Origin: Aquincola sp.
GTDB taxonomy: Bacteria; Pseudomonadota; Gammaproteobacteria; Burkholderiales; Burkholderiaceae_C
Direction of reading: 5' to 3'
DNA length: 64,000 nucleotides
Assembly: GCA_022841885.1 (NCBI GenBank)
Contig: JALHQP010000001.1
Coordinates: 1 to 64,000, forward strand
The notes under the pieces: generated by a model
Seen by the model: only the letters and a program-made list of their open reading frames with translations
The model's database searches: none
What the model was told of the DNA's origin: nothing
Shown: positions 43,099 through 51,293 of the stretch, piece by piece
Numbering within the stretch: position 1 is the stretch's first letter
How the letters are laid out: each line of letters opens with the position of its first letter
Position numbers and translations under genes: made by a program

Positions 43099-43862
43099 TG
43101 AACACCTTGCGCCTCGGCGCGCTGCTGCTCGCGCTGGCCACCGGCGGCGCGGCGCAGGCGCAACTGTTCCCGGACAACGAGGCGCGCAAGGCCATCGTCG
43201 ACCTGCGCGTGGCCACCGAGCAGCAGCACAAGGTGCAGGCCGACCTCAACAAGGACCTGGCTGAGCAGATCGCCGTGCTCAAGCGCAGCCTGCTCGAGCT
43301 GAACAGCCAGCTCGAGGCATTGCGCAGCGACCTGGCCAAGCAACGGGGTGCCAACGAGCAGCTGGCGCGCGACGTGTCCGAGCTGCAGCGGCGCCAGAAG
43401 GACATCTCGCAGGCTGTCGACGACCGCATGCGCCGGCTCGAGCCGCAGAAGGTGTCGTTCGACGGCCGCGAGTTCATCGCCGACCCGGACGAGAAGCGCC
43501 AGTACGACGAAGCCTTCAGTCTGCTGCGCGGGGGTGACTTCGCTGCCGCGGCGGCGGCGCTGAACGGCTTCCTGACGCGCTGGCCGCACAGCGGGTACGG
43601 CAACGCGGCGCGCTTCTGGCTCGGCAATGCGCTGTACGGCAAGCGCGACCTGAAGGAGTCGATCACGGCCTTCCGCAATTTCATCGCCGTGGCGCCGCCC
43701 GAGCACGCGCGCGTGCCCGAGGCGCTGCTGGCGATCGCGAACTCGCAGTCCGAGGCCAAGGACACCAAGGGCGCGCGCGCCACGCTGGGCGAACTGCTCA
43801 AGAAGTACCCCGAGTCCGAGGCTGCACAGGCCGGCAAGGAACGCCTGGCCGCGCTGAAGTAG
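43098..43862 (+). CDS. cpoB: CpoB (YbgF), coordinator of PBP1b and Tol
   Basis: A 254-residue periplasmic protein. The signal peptide ends in GGAAQAQ. An N-terminal coiled coil (LNKDLAEQIAVLKRSLLELN onward, about 40-110) for trimerisation is followed by TPR repeats: YDEAFSLLRGGDFAAAAAALNGF, YGNAARFWLGNALYGKRDLKE and ALLAIANSQSEAKDTKGARATL. CpoB coordinates septal peptidoglycan synthesis with outer-membrane constriction. It overlaps pal by one base and its stop lies in a GC-rich hairpin. Confidence 0.94.
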   Translation: MNTLRLGALLLALATGGAAQAQLFPDNEARKAIVDLRVATEQQHKVQADLNKDLAEQIAVLKRSLLELNSQLEALRSDLAKQRGANEQLARDVSELQRRQKDISQAVDDRMRRLEPQKVSFDGREFIADPDEKRQYDEAFSLLRGGDFAAAAAALNGFLTRWPHSGYGNAARFWLGNALYGKRDLKESITAFRNFIAVAPPEHARVPEALLAIANSQSEAKDTKGARATLGELLKKYPESEAAQAGKERLAALK

Positions 43863-43878
43863 GGCCGGGCGCGGCCCT
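43861..43878 (+). terminator. GC-rich hairpin at the end of cpoB
   Basis: AGGGCCG (43861-43867) and CGGCCCT (43872-43878) form a perfect seven-base stem with a four-base GGCG loop, overlapping the cpoB stop codon. No T-run follows, so this is a weak or Rho-assisted stop, or a 3'-end stabiliser, rather than a full intrinsic terminator. Confidence 0.35.
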
Positions 43879-43891
43879 CGGAGGCCGAACC

Positions 43892-43897
43892 TAGAAT
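43892..43897 (+). promoter_or_regulatory. Putative -10 box six bases before the YedE-like start
   Basis: TAGAAT (43892-43897) is followed by six bases and then the ATG at 43904. Transcription from this box would begin at or within one base of the start codon, giving a leaderless message. No Shine-Dalgarno precedes the ATG, which supports this. No clear -35 box was seen. Confidence 0.5.
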
Positions 43898-43903
43898 TGC
43901 CCC

Positions 43904-45019
43904 ATGCAACAGATCGACATGGGGGCCCTGGCCTCGCAGGTGCTGTGGTCCGCCTTCGCGCTGGCCGTGGTGTTCGGCGCCATCGCGCAGCGCACCCACT
44001 TCTGCACCATGGGTGCGGTGGCCGACGTCGTCAACACTGGCGACTGGTCGCGCATGCGCATGTGGACGCTGGCGATCGGCGTGGCCATGATCGGCTTCAA
44101 CGCCATGGTGGCTCTCGGTGTTGTCGAGGCCGGCAAGAGCATCTACGCCGCGCCGCGCCTGACCTGGCTGTCGGCGGTGCTCGGTGGCCTGATGTTCGGC
44201 TTCGGCATGGTGCTGGCCTCGGGCTGCGGCAGCAAGACGCTGGTGCGCATCGGCGGCGGCAACCTGAAGTCGGTGGTCGTGTTCGTGGTGCTCGGCATCG
44301 CGGCCTTCGCCACGCTCAAGGGCATCAGTGGCGTGGCGCGCGTGGCGACGGTGGACCGTGTGGCGATCGAGTTCGCCGCCGGGCAGGACCTGCCGACGCT
44401 GGCGGCGCAGGCCTTCGGCGTGGCGCGAGGTCAGGCGGCGCTGCTGCTCGGCGCTGTGCTGGGTGGTGGCCTGGTGGTGTGGTCGCTGGCGCGCGCCGAA
44501 GGGCGCAACGGCGACGTGGTGCTCGGCGGCCTGGGCATCGGCGCCGTGATCGTTGCCATGTGGTGGGTCTCGGGCCAACTCGGCCATGTGGCCGAGCACC
44601 CGGAGACGCTGGAGGAGACCTTCGTCGCCACCAACTCGACGCGCATGGAGTCGCTGTCCTTCGTCGCACCGGTGGCCTACACGGTGGACTGGCTGCTCTT
44701 CTTCTCCGACAAGAGCAAGGTGCTGACGATCGGCATCGTCAGCACGCTCGGCGTGGTGGTGGGGTCGGCGCTCGTCGCGCTGGCCGGCCGCAGCTTCCGC
44801 TGGGAAGGCTTCGCCGGTGCCGAGGACACGGCCAACCACCTGGTCGGCGCGGTGCTGATGGGCGTGGGTGGCGTCACGGCGCTGGGCTGCACCGTGGGGC
44901 AGGGCCTGTCGGGCGTGTCGACGCTGGCGATCGGCAGCTTCATCGCGCTGGCCGGCATCATCGCCGGCGCGGTGCTCGCGCTGCGCTACCAGGTCTGGCG
45001 CCTGGAGCGCATGGATTGA
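43904..45019 (+). CDS. YeeE/YedE (TsuA-like) membrane transporter
   Basis: A 371-residue polytopic protein with about nine to ten helices. Conserved motifs are AQRTHFCTMGAVAD, ASGCGSKTLVRIGGGN, and GCTVGQGLSGVSTLAIGS; the paired cysteines line the pore in the thiosulfate transporter TsuA of this family. Family members import thiosulfate or other sulfur compounds. Here there is no partner TusA/YeeD gene, but a TcdA gene overlaps its end. The ATG 43904 has only a close -10 box upstream. Substrate specificity is inferred from family. Confidence 0.9.
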   Translation: MQQIDMGALASQVLWSAFALAVVFGAIAQRTHFCTMGAVADVVNTGDWSRMRMWTLAIGVAMIGFNAMVALGVVEAGKSIYAAPRLTWLSAVLGGLMFGFGMVLASGCGSKTLVRIGGGNLKSVVVFVVLGIAAFATLKGISGVARVATVDRVAIEFAAGQDLPTLAAQAFGVARGQAALLLGAVLGGGLVVWSLARAEGRNGDVVLGGLGIGAVIVAMWWVSGQLGHVAEHPETLEETFVATNSTRMESLSFVAPVAYTVDWLLFFSDKSKVLTIGIVSTLGVVVGSALVALAGRSFRWEGFAGAEDTANHLVGAVLMGVGGVTALGCTVGQGLSGVSTLAIGSFIALAGIIAGAVLALRYQVWRLERMD

Positions 45020-45789
45020 GCGTCGTCGTCGACGACGCGGACCTCGAGCGCCGTTTCGGTGGCCTCGCGCGCCTGTACGGCGAGGCGGGGTATGCGCGGC
45101 TGCGCGCGGCGCGGGTGGCGGTGGTCGGCGTCGGCGGTGTCGGCTCCTGGGCGGTGGAGGCGCTGGCGCGCAGCGGCGTGGCCGAACTGACGCTGATCGA
45201 CCTCGACCATGTGGCCGAGTCGAACGTCAACCGACAGGTACAGGCGCTCGGCCGCACGCTCGGCCAGGCCAAGGTGAAGGCGCTGGCCGAACGCATTGCC
45301 GACATCCATCCGGGCTGCCTCGTGCACAGGGTCGAGGAGTTCGCGACGCCGGACAACTGGCTGACGCTGCTGCCGCATGCGGTGGACGCGCTGATCGACG
45401 CCTGCGACCAGGTGCGCACCAAGCAGGCGCTGGCCGCGTGGGCGCTGCGCGAGGGCCTGCCCTTCGTCTGCGTCGGCGCGGCCGGCGGCAAGCAGCTCGC
45501 ACAGCGCATCGAGGTCGACGACCTCGCACAGGCCACGCACGACCCGCTGCTCGCGTCGCTGCGCCAGCGCCTGCGCAAGCACGAAGGCGCGCCGCGCCAA
45601 GGTGCGATGGGGGTGCGCTGCGTGTTCTCGCGCGAGGCGGTGCGTGTGCCCGAGGCCGCGTTGTGCGCGAGCGACGTCGAGGCCAACCTCAACTGCCACG
45701 GCTACGGCTCGAGCGTGATGGTCACCGCGAGCTTCGGCTTCGCGGCGGCCGGCGACGCGATCCGGCAGTGGCTCGGTACAGACCCCTGA
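45016..45789 (+). CDS. tcdA: TcdA/CsdL, tRNA threonylcarbamoyladenosine dehydratase
   Basis: About 257 residues of the E1/ThiF superfamily. The nucleotide-binding motif is VAVVGVGGVGSWAVEALARSG, followed by LIDLDHVAESNVNRQVQA and DACDQVRTKQALAAW. The C-terminal part YGSSVMVTASFGFAAAG is typical of TcdA, which cyclises t6A to ct6A at position 37 of tRNAs using ATP. The start is probably TTG at 45016, overlapping the transporter stop (TTGA); no ATG lies close by. Promoter for the tRNA genes begins just beyond its stop. Confidence 0.93.
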   Translation: MSVVVDDADLERRFGGLARLYGEAGYARLRAARVAVVGVGGVGSWAVEALARSGVAELTLIDLDHVAESNVNRQVQALGRTLGQAKVKALAERIADIHPGCLVHRVEEFATPDNWLTLLPHAVDALIDACDQVRTKQALAAWALREGLPFVCVGAAGGKQLAQRIEVDDLAQATHDPLLASLRQRLRKHEGAPRQGAMGVRCVFSREAVRVPEAALCASDVEANLNCHGYGSSVMVTASFGFAAAGDAIRQWLGTDP

Positions 45790-45810
45790 GGCGGGGTGTC
45801 CGACTGCCCC

Positions 45811-45816
45811 TATAAT
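45811..45816 (+). promoter_or_regulatory. -10 box of the tRNA-Lys genes
   Basis: A perfect TATAAT at 45811-45816, 17 bases before the first tRNA, with a GC-rich discriminator typical of stable RNA promoters. The -35 region is inside the end of tcdA and is weak. Both tRNAs are probably transcribed together from here. Confidence 0.7.
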
Positions 45817-45832
45817 GCGCTGCTCTGCCGGG

Positions 45833-45908
45833 GGGTCGTTAGCTCAGTCGGTAGAGCAGCGGACTTTTAATCCGTTGGTCGCAGGTTCGAATCCTGCACG
45901 ACCCACCA
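45833..45908 (+). tRNA. tRNA-Lys (anticodon TTT)
   Basis: A complete 76-base cloverleaf. The acceptor stem GGGTCGT pairs with ACGACCC, the D-arm is AGCTCAGTCGGTAGAGC, the anticodon loop CTTTTAA gives TTT (lysine), the T-arm is GCAGGTTCGAATCCTGC, and the encoded end is ACCA. Confidence 0.97.
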
Positions 45909-45946
45909 CCGGATCCCAAGTCCGGCCGGTACACGCCGCAAGGCAC

Positions 45947-46022
45947 GGGCTCTTAGCTCAGTTGGTAGAGCAGCGGACTCTTAATCCGTTGGTCGAAGGT
46001 TCGAATCCTTCAGGGCCCACCA
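45947..46022 (+). tRNA. tRNA-Lys (anticodon CTT)
   Basis: A complete 76-base cloverleaf 38 bases after the first. The acceptor GGGCTCT pairs with AGGGCCC (one T-G pair), the anticodon loop CTCTTAA gives CTT (lysine), the T-arm is GAAGGTTCGAATCCTTC and CCA is encoded. D- and anticodon arms are nearly identical to the first copy, suggesting duplication and change of the anticodon's first base. Confidence 0.97.
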
Positions 46023-46040
46023 ACTCCTTCTTGTCGCGCC

Positions 46041-47018
46041 TCAAGGCGCCACCGGCGTCGCCTTCGGCAGCGCCATGCCGCGCCGCTGCATCTCCTCGCG
46101 CACCAGGTCCGGCCGGTCGCTGACGATGCCGTCCACGCCCAGGTCGAGCATGCGCACGATGTCGCGCGGCTGGTTCACGGTCCAGGCCAGCACCTGGATG
46201 CCCAGCGCCTGCGCTTCCTTCACCTTGGTCGCGTCGAGGTCGCCGAAGAACGAGGACCAGGTGCGGCCGCCTGCGGCGTGGATCATCTTCGGCACCGAGC
46301 CATGGTCGCGCAGCTGAATGCCCGCCGTCCAGGCTGAGCCCTCGGGCTTGCCGGCACCGATGTTGTCGAGCCACTGCTGGTGTGCGGTGATGTAGACGGT
46401 GCCGATCTCCGGCGCCTCCTTCTGCACCACGGCCAGCGTGCGCCAGTCGAAGCTCAGGATGGCCGAGCGCCGCGCCATGCCCGCGTTGCGGATCGCGGCG
46501 ATCAGCGCGCGCGCAAAGGCCTCCGGGGCGACGGTCTCTTCGGCGTTGAACGGCGTTACCTTGGTCTCGATCGCGAAGCGCACCTGTTCGTTGCCCGACT
46601 TGCGCACCAGCGCGAACAACTCGTCCAGGCGCGGGATGCGCGTGCCGTCGATCGCCTGCTGCTGCGGGTACAGGCCGGCGTAGCGGGTGCCAGGCTTCAG
46701 GCGGCCGACGTCGTAGCGCTGCAGCTCGGCGAAGCTGAGTTGGCGGATCACCGGGCCGGGTGTGTCGAGGAAGCGCCCGTCCGGGCCGCGTGTGATATCG
46801 GGGTTGAGCTTAGGGTCGTGCGAGATCACCAGCACGTCGTCCTTGGTGATCGCGATGTCGAGCTCGAGCGTGGTCACGCCGATGCCCAGCGTCAGCGCGA
46901 AGCCCGGCAAGGTGTTCTCGGGGGCCAAGGCCCGAGCGCCGCGGTGGCCCTGCAGGTCCAGCGCGCCGGCCGTGCTGCACAGCAGCGCGAGGGCCGTCGC
47001 GGCGAGGTGTTTGCGCAT
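46041..47018 (-). CDS. Periplasmic glycerophosphodiester phosphodiesterase (GlpQ-type)
   Basis: About 325 residues. A signal peptide (KHLAATALALLCSTAGA) precedes a GDPD TIM barrel: DLQGHRGARALAPENTLPGFALTL with the catalytic His-Arg, TTLELDIAITKDDVLVISHD with metal-binding Glu/Asp and the second His, and the C-terminal VNQPRDIVRMLDLGVDGIVSDRP. It hydrolyses glycerophosphodiesters to glycerol-3-phosphate. ATG at 47016-47018 is chosen for the signal peptide; AGGCGGAGA lies just upstream. It is divergent from the apbE gene across a 268-base region. Confidence 0.92.
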   Translation of the reverse strand: MRKHLAATALALLCSTAGALDLQGHRGARALAPENTLPGFALTLGIGVTTLELDIAITKDDVLVISHDPKLNPDITRGPDGRFLDTPGPVIRQLSFAELQRYDVGRLKPGTRYAGLYPQQQAIDGTRIPRLDELFALVRKSGNEQVRFAIETKVTPFNAEETVAPEAFARALIAAIRNAGMARRSAILSFDWRTLAVVQKEAPEIGTVYITAHQQWLDNIGAGKPEGSAWTAGIQLRDHGSVPKMIHAAGGRTWSSFFGDLDATKVKEAQALGIQVLAWTVNQPRDIVRMLDLGVDGIVSDRPDLVREEMQRRGMALPKATPVAP

Positions 47019-47087
47019 CGTCTCCGCCTCCTGGCGGGCATTGTGCGCCGGCCCCAGGTGACGCGTTTGGTCGCGCCGCTGTTGCGA

Positions 47088-47180
47088 TTGCAAACATTCG
47101 ACGCAGCTTCTCGCAGACGCTGCCGTGGTGCGATTGCCCCGTTTGGCGACAGGGTGTAAGCACATCGCGGTTTGCAAACA
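47088..47180. promoter_or_regulatory. Two direct copies of TTGCAAACA 84 bp apart upstream of apbE
   Basis: TTGCAAACA occurs at 47088-47096 and again at 47172-47180, in the GDPD/apbE divergent region. The copies are on the same strand and start exactly 84 bases apart, close to eight helical turns. The core TTTGCAAA of the second copy is itself palindromic. The sites could bind a common regulator of the large downstream cluster or of the GDPD gene. Nothing else in the 268-base region was recognised. Confidence 0.35.
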
Positions 47181-47286
47181 AATTCACCGGGTGTCGTGAA
47201 GGCCAACCCCGAAGATGCAGCGCGTTCACATCGGACGTGGCACGCAAGCTGCACCGGGCAAACCGCAAACAGATCGGCGCATCGAC

Positions 47287-48297
47287 ATGAGAAGCCTCTG
47301 GGACTGGTCCAAAGCCAAAACCACCTCACCGGTGGCGGCCGCGGCGTGTCCAGTCGAGGCCGAGGCCGGCCACTGGCTGGCGCGCGAGGAAGCCATCATG
47401 GGCACCGCGATCCGCGTCGAGCTGTGGTGCGAGGATGTGGCGCGCGGGCAGGCTGCCATCGACGCCGTGATGGCCGAGATGCACCGCATCGACCGCACGA
47501 TGAGCCCGCACAAGCCGGACTCCGAGCTGTCCCACATCAACCGCGACGCGCACCGCGAGCCGGTGGCGCTGTCCAGCGAGATGTTCCTGCTGCTGGTGCA
47601 GGCGCAGCGTTTTGCGCAGCTGTCGCACGGCGCCTTCGACATCACCTTCGCCAGCGTCGGCAACCTGTACGACTACCGCGAGGGCGTGGCGCCGGATGCC
47701 CCGGCGTTGGCCCGCGCCCGTGCGGCGATCGGTTGGCGCGGCCTCGAACTCGACGCCCGCACGCGCAGCGTGAGGTTTTCCCGCGAGGGCATGCGCATCG
47801 ACCTCGGCGGCTTCGCCAAGGGCCATGCGGTGGACAACGCGGCCGCCATCCTGGCGCGCCACGGCATCCACCATGCCCATGTGGCCGCCGGCGGCGACAG
47901 CCGCGTCATCGGCGACAAGCGCGGCCGACCCTGGACCATCGGCGTGCGCGACCCGCGCCAGGCCGACGCGCTGGTGGCCGTGCTGCCGCTGGTGGACACC
48001 GCGATCTCGACCTCGGGCGACTACGAGCGTTTCTTCGAGCGCGACGGCGTGCGCCACCACCACATCGTCGACCCGGCCACCGGCGAGTCGCCGCGCGACG
48101 TGCGCAGCGTCACCGTGCTGGCGGCCGACGGCCTCACCTGCGAGGCCATGAGCAAGACGATCTTCGTGCTCGGCACCGAGCGCGGGCTGGACATGGTCGA
48201 GACGCTGGAGGGGGTCGACGCCATCGTCGTCGACGCCGCCGGCGCCTTGCACACCTCAAGCGGAATGTCGGCGGACCGCACGGCCGCACGGCATTGA
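47287..48297 (+). CDS. apbE: ApbE, FAD:protein FMN transferase
   Basis: About 336 residues. ApbE attaches FMN covalently to Ser/Thr of extracytoplasmic redox proteins. Clear motifs are IMGTAIRVELW, GAFDITFASVGNLYD, RIDLGGFAKGHAVDNAA, VAAGGDSRVIG, TAISTSGDYERFF, HHHIVDPATGESPRD and ADGLTCEAMSKTIFVLG with the metal-binding residues. Unusually, no signal peptide or lipobox is evident from either candidate start (47215 or 47287). It opens the large cluster, 29 bases before the HzsA-like gene, and belongs with the TlpA-DUF4266-DUF3570 genes, with which ApbE often occurs. No typical flavinylation target motif was seen by eye in the neighbouring proteins. Confidence 0.9.
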   Translation: MRSLWDWSKAKTTSPVAAAACPVEAEAGHWLAREEAIMGTAIRVELWCEDVARGQAAIDAVMAEMHRIDRTMSPHKPDSELSHINRDAHREPVALSSEMFLLLVQAQRFAQLSHGAFDITFASVGNLYDYREGVAPDAPALARARAAIGWRGLELDARTRSVRFSREGMRIDLGGFAKGHAVDNAAAILARHGIHHAHVAAGGDSRVIGDKRGRPWTIGVRDPRQADALVAVLPLVDTAISTSGDYERFFERDGVRHHHIVDPATGESPRDVRSVTVLAADGLTCEAMSKTIFVLGTERGLDMVETLEGVDAIVVDAAGALHTSSGMSADRTAARH

Positions 48298-48326
48298 ACA
48301 CATACACACGTGCACAGGGGGCTGAC

Positions 48327-51293
48327 ATGAACAAGATCACGAGGCAGTTGAAGATCACACCGACCGTGGCCGCATGGGCGGCACTGACGGCATTGGCCGC
48401 GCTGCTGGCCGGCTGCGGCAGCGGCTCGGGCGGCACGGACGCCGTGACGGTGAATGGCGACGTCGCCATTGCCTACGCGAAGCGCTCGACCGCGCTCAAC
48501 ATGAACCCGACCGACGGCACGCCGACGGCGCCGGGGGGTGACCTGATCATCCGCGAGCGCTCGTCGCCGAGCGCCGCCGAGATCAACGTCACCGCCAGCA
48601 TCACGCAGGGCAACGGCGACGTGTCCGACCCCGAGGTGTCGTACGACGGCCGCAAGATCGTGTTCGCGCTGCGCTGCCCGACGAGCAACACCTCGACGGT
48701 CGGCGGTGCCGCGGCCTGCACGGGCCACTGGAACATCTGGGAATACGACATGACCACCGGCGGCCTGGCCGGCGGCAGCCTGCGCCGGGTCACGGCCTCG
48801 ACCACGGACGACGACGTCGACCCGGCCTACCTGCCGGCCGGACGCGGCTTCGTGTTCTCGTCGAACCGCCAGACGCAGACGCGTTCGATCATCAACGGCC
48901 AGGCCGTGTTCGCGGTCGACGAGTACGAGCGCGAGCGCGTGCTGAACCTGCACACGATGAGCGCCGACGGCGGCGCGATCACGCAGATCTCCGTCAACCA
49001 GAGTCATGACCGCAACCCGGTGGTCAAGAGCAACGGCGACATCATGTTCTCGCGCTGGGAACACGTCGGCCCGCGCAACCGCTTCGCGATCTTCAAGTCC
49101 AAGCCGGACGGCACCGACATGTTCGTGCTGTACGGCGCGCACAGCCCGGGCAACAGCTTCCTGCACCCGCGCGAGATGGACCCGCGCGGCCGCTACGCCG
49201 GCCACGTGGCCTCGTCGCTGATGTCGCTGTCGGGCACGCGTGAAGGCGGCTCGCTGATGCTGATCGACATCGAGAACTTCAGCGAGAACTCGATGCCGGC
49301 CAACCGCGCGGTCACGGCCAGCGCCGGCCAGCGCCACCTGACCAACCTCGAGATCCCGGAAGGCCGTGGCCTGTCCCTGGTCGGTCGCGCCACGACGCCG
49401 TACCCGCTGTGGGACGGCACCGACCGCATCCTGGTCTCGTTCCGCACCTGCGAAGTCACGCGCGACGGCGTCGTGATCCCCTGCTCGCGCCTGACGCAGG
49501 AGGAAATCGACCGCCTGAACAGCGACCGCACGATGGAGGAAGAGGCCGCCGACGCGGTGCAGGACAACGTGCCGCCGATCTACTCGGTCTACATGTACAA
49601 CCCGGCCAACCAGACCTGGTTGATCGTGGCCGCGCCGCCCGAGGGCTTCATGTACGTGGACCCGGTCGCGATCCAGGCCCGCACCGAACCGGCCGCGCCG
49701 ACGCCGACCACGATCGATGCCACGCTGGCCGCCAGCGGCCAGGCCCTGATCGAAGTTCGCAGCATCTACGACACCGACGGCCTGAACCGCATGGCCGAAG
49801 CGGTGATCGCACCGGTGGACCTGCCGGCCGGCTGTGCGCGCGCGATCGCCCAGCGCTCGCCGACCGACGCCACCGACACGCGCACCTCGATCGCCGACCT
49901 GGCGAGCATGAAGGACCCGGCCAACGCGGCCTACCACTGCGCGCCGGCGCGCTTCGTGCGCGCCACGCGTGCCGTCGCGCCGCAGCAGGGCATGACCGGC
50001 ATGCGCGAGGCGATCGGCGAGACCGACTTCGAGCCGCAGCAGATCCTCGGCTACGCGCCGGTCGAGCCCGATGGTTCGTTCAAGCTGCTGGTGCCGGCCG
50101 ACACGCCGCTGGCACTGTCGATCATCGACGCCAAGGGCCGCGCGCTGCAGACCCACCTGAACTGGATCCAGGTGCGCCCGGGCGAACGCCGCACCTGCGA
50201 CGGCTGCCACAGCCCGCGCCGCGGCGCGTCGATCAACGCCGGCACGACCGTCAACAACATGCCTGCCGCGTTGCAGCCGGCGCTGGCCAGCCAGCATCAG
50301 AACGGCGAGACGATGGCGTCGCTGCGCACGCGCCTGGACCCGACGGCGCTGAACATGCTCAACGACATGCTGTTCGCCGACGTCTGGGCCGACACCAGCC
50401 GCAGCGGCGTCACGGCGCGCGCGTCGATCGCGGTGCGCTACACCGGCAACGCCAACCCGGCCGACGACCTGGCCACGCCCGCGCCGACCAACGGCCTGAT
50501 CAACTACCCGGACCACATCCAGCCGATCTGGTCGCGTGACCGCGGTGCCAACACCTGCACCAACTGCCACGCTGATGCAACGCGCCTGGACCTGCGCGCC
50601 ACGATCTCCGGCGCCGGTCGCCTGACCTCGTACCAGGAGCTGCTGCTCGGCGACCCGCTGCTCGACGGCAACGGCCAGCCGGTGACGCGCATCCGCGAAG
50701 GCGTGGCCGAGGTGGTGCGTGGTGCGGCCCTGGTCGAAACCATGGCCGGCGGCGCCGAGGGCCTGACGCGCTCGAGCCGCCTGGGCGAGATCCTGTTCGG
50801 CGAGACGCTCAAGGCCAGTGCCGAGGCGCGCACGCTGCACCCGAACCCGCCGGGCACCGCGCCCGACCACGCCACGCTGCTCAACGCCGCGGAGAAGCGC
50901 CTGGTGACCGAGTGGATGGACCTCGGTGGCCAGTACTTCAACAACGTGATGGCCAGCACCAGCCCGGCGCGCCGTGCCACGGCGTTGTCCGAGTCGGTGT
51001 TCGAAGCCAGCGTGCACCCGATCCTGCGCAGCCAGTGCGTGGCCTGCCACCAGCCGGGCCTGGGTTTCCAGAGCAACCGCTTCATCCTGACCGGCAATGC
51101 CGAGGGCGACTACAACGCGACGCTGACGATGGTGTCCAACACCTGCAGCGCCGCGAACAACGCCCTGCTGCAGCGGCCCTCGACGGCACCGCACCCGAGC
51201 GGCTCGATCGGCCAGACCACGCCGCCGCTGCCGGCGGGCAGCTCCGGCTACCAGACGATCCTGAACTGGATCAGCGCAGGGTGCACGCCATGA
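48327..51293 (+). CDS. HzsA-like multihaem lipoprotein with PD40 propeller
   Basis: A 988-residue lipoprotein (lipobox LLAGC, Cys about residue 30). The N-terminal part has beta-propeller repeats such as DVSDPEVSYDGRKIVFALR, HDRNPVVKSNGDIMFSRWEH and LHPREMDPRGRYAGHVASS. The middle LGYAPVEPDGSFKLLVPADTPL leading to HLNWIQVRPGERRTCDGCHSPR is typical of the hydrazine-synthase-alpha middle domain family. Three c-type haem motifs follow: CDGCH (624), CTNCH (744) and CVACH (904). It is presumably at the outer membrane facing the periplasm or surface and carries electrons. Hydrazine synthesis itself is not expected: no HzsBC is present. Confidence 0.87.
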   Translation: MNKITRQLKITPTVAAWAALTALAALLAGCGSGSGGTDAVTVNGDVAIAYAKRSTALNMNPTDGTPTAPGGDLIIRERSSPSAAEINVTASITQGNGDVSDPEVSYDGRKIVFALRCPTSNTSTVGGAAACTGHWNIWEYDMTTGGLAGGSLRRVTASTTDDDVDPAYLPAGRGFVFSSNRQTQTRSIINGQAVFAVDEYERERVLNLHTMSADGGAITQISVNQSHDRNPVVKSNGDIMFSRWEHVGPRNRFAIFKSKPDGTDMFVLYGAHSPGNSFLHPREMDPRGRYAGHVASSLMSLSGTREGGSLMLIDIENFSENSMPANRAVTASAGQRHLTNLEIPEGRGLSLVGRATTPYPLWDGTDRILVSFRTCEVTRDGVVIPCSRLTQEEIDRLNSDRTMEEEAADAVQDNVPPIYSVYMYNPANQTWLIVAAPPEGFMYVDPVAIQARTEPAAPTPTTIDATLAASGQALIEVRSIYDTDGLNRMAEAVIAPVDLPAGCARAIAQRSPTDATDTRTSIADLASMKDPANAAYHCAPARFVRATRAVAPQQGMTGMREAIGETDFEPQQILGYAPVEPDGSFKLLVPADTPLALSIIDAKGRALQTHLNWIQVRPGERRTCDGCHSPRRGASINAGTTVNNMPAALQPALASQHQNGETMASLRTRLDPTALNMLNDMLFADVWADTSRSGVTARASIAVRYTGNANPADDLATPAPTNGLINYPDHIQPIWSRDRGANTCTNCHADATRLDLRATISGAGRLTSYQELLLGDPLLDGNGQPVTRIREGVAEVVRGAALVETMAGGAEGLTRSSRLGEILFGETLKASAEARTLHPNPPGTAPDHATLLNAAEKRLVTEWMDLGGQYFNNVMASTSPARRATALSESVFEASVHPILRSQCVACHQPGLGFQSNRFILTGNAEGDYNATLTMVSNTCSAANNALLQRPSTAPHPSGSIGQTTPPLPAGSSGYQTILNWISAGCTP

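Noticed and set aside
45833-46022. tRNA genes as an integration site for a mobile element
   Set aside because: Both tRNAs are intact, no integrase, partial tRNA duplicate or direct repeat of the 3' end was seen in the flanking sequence.
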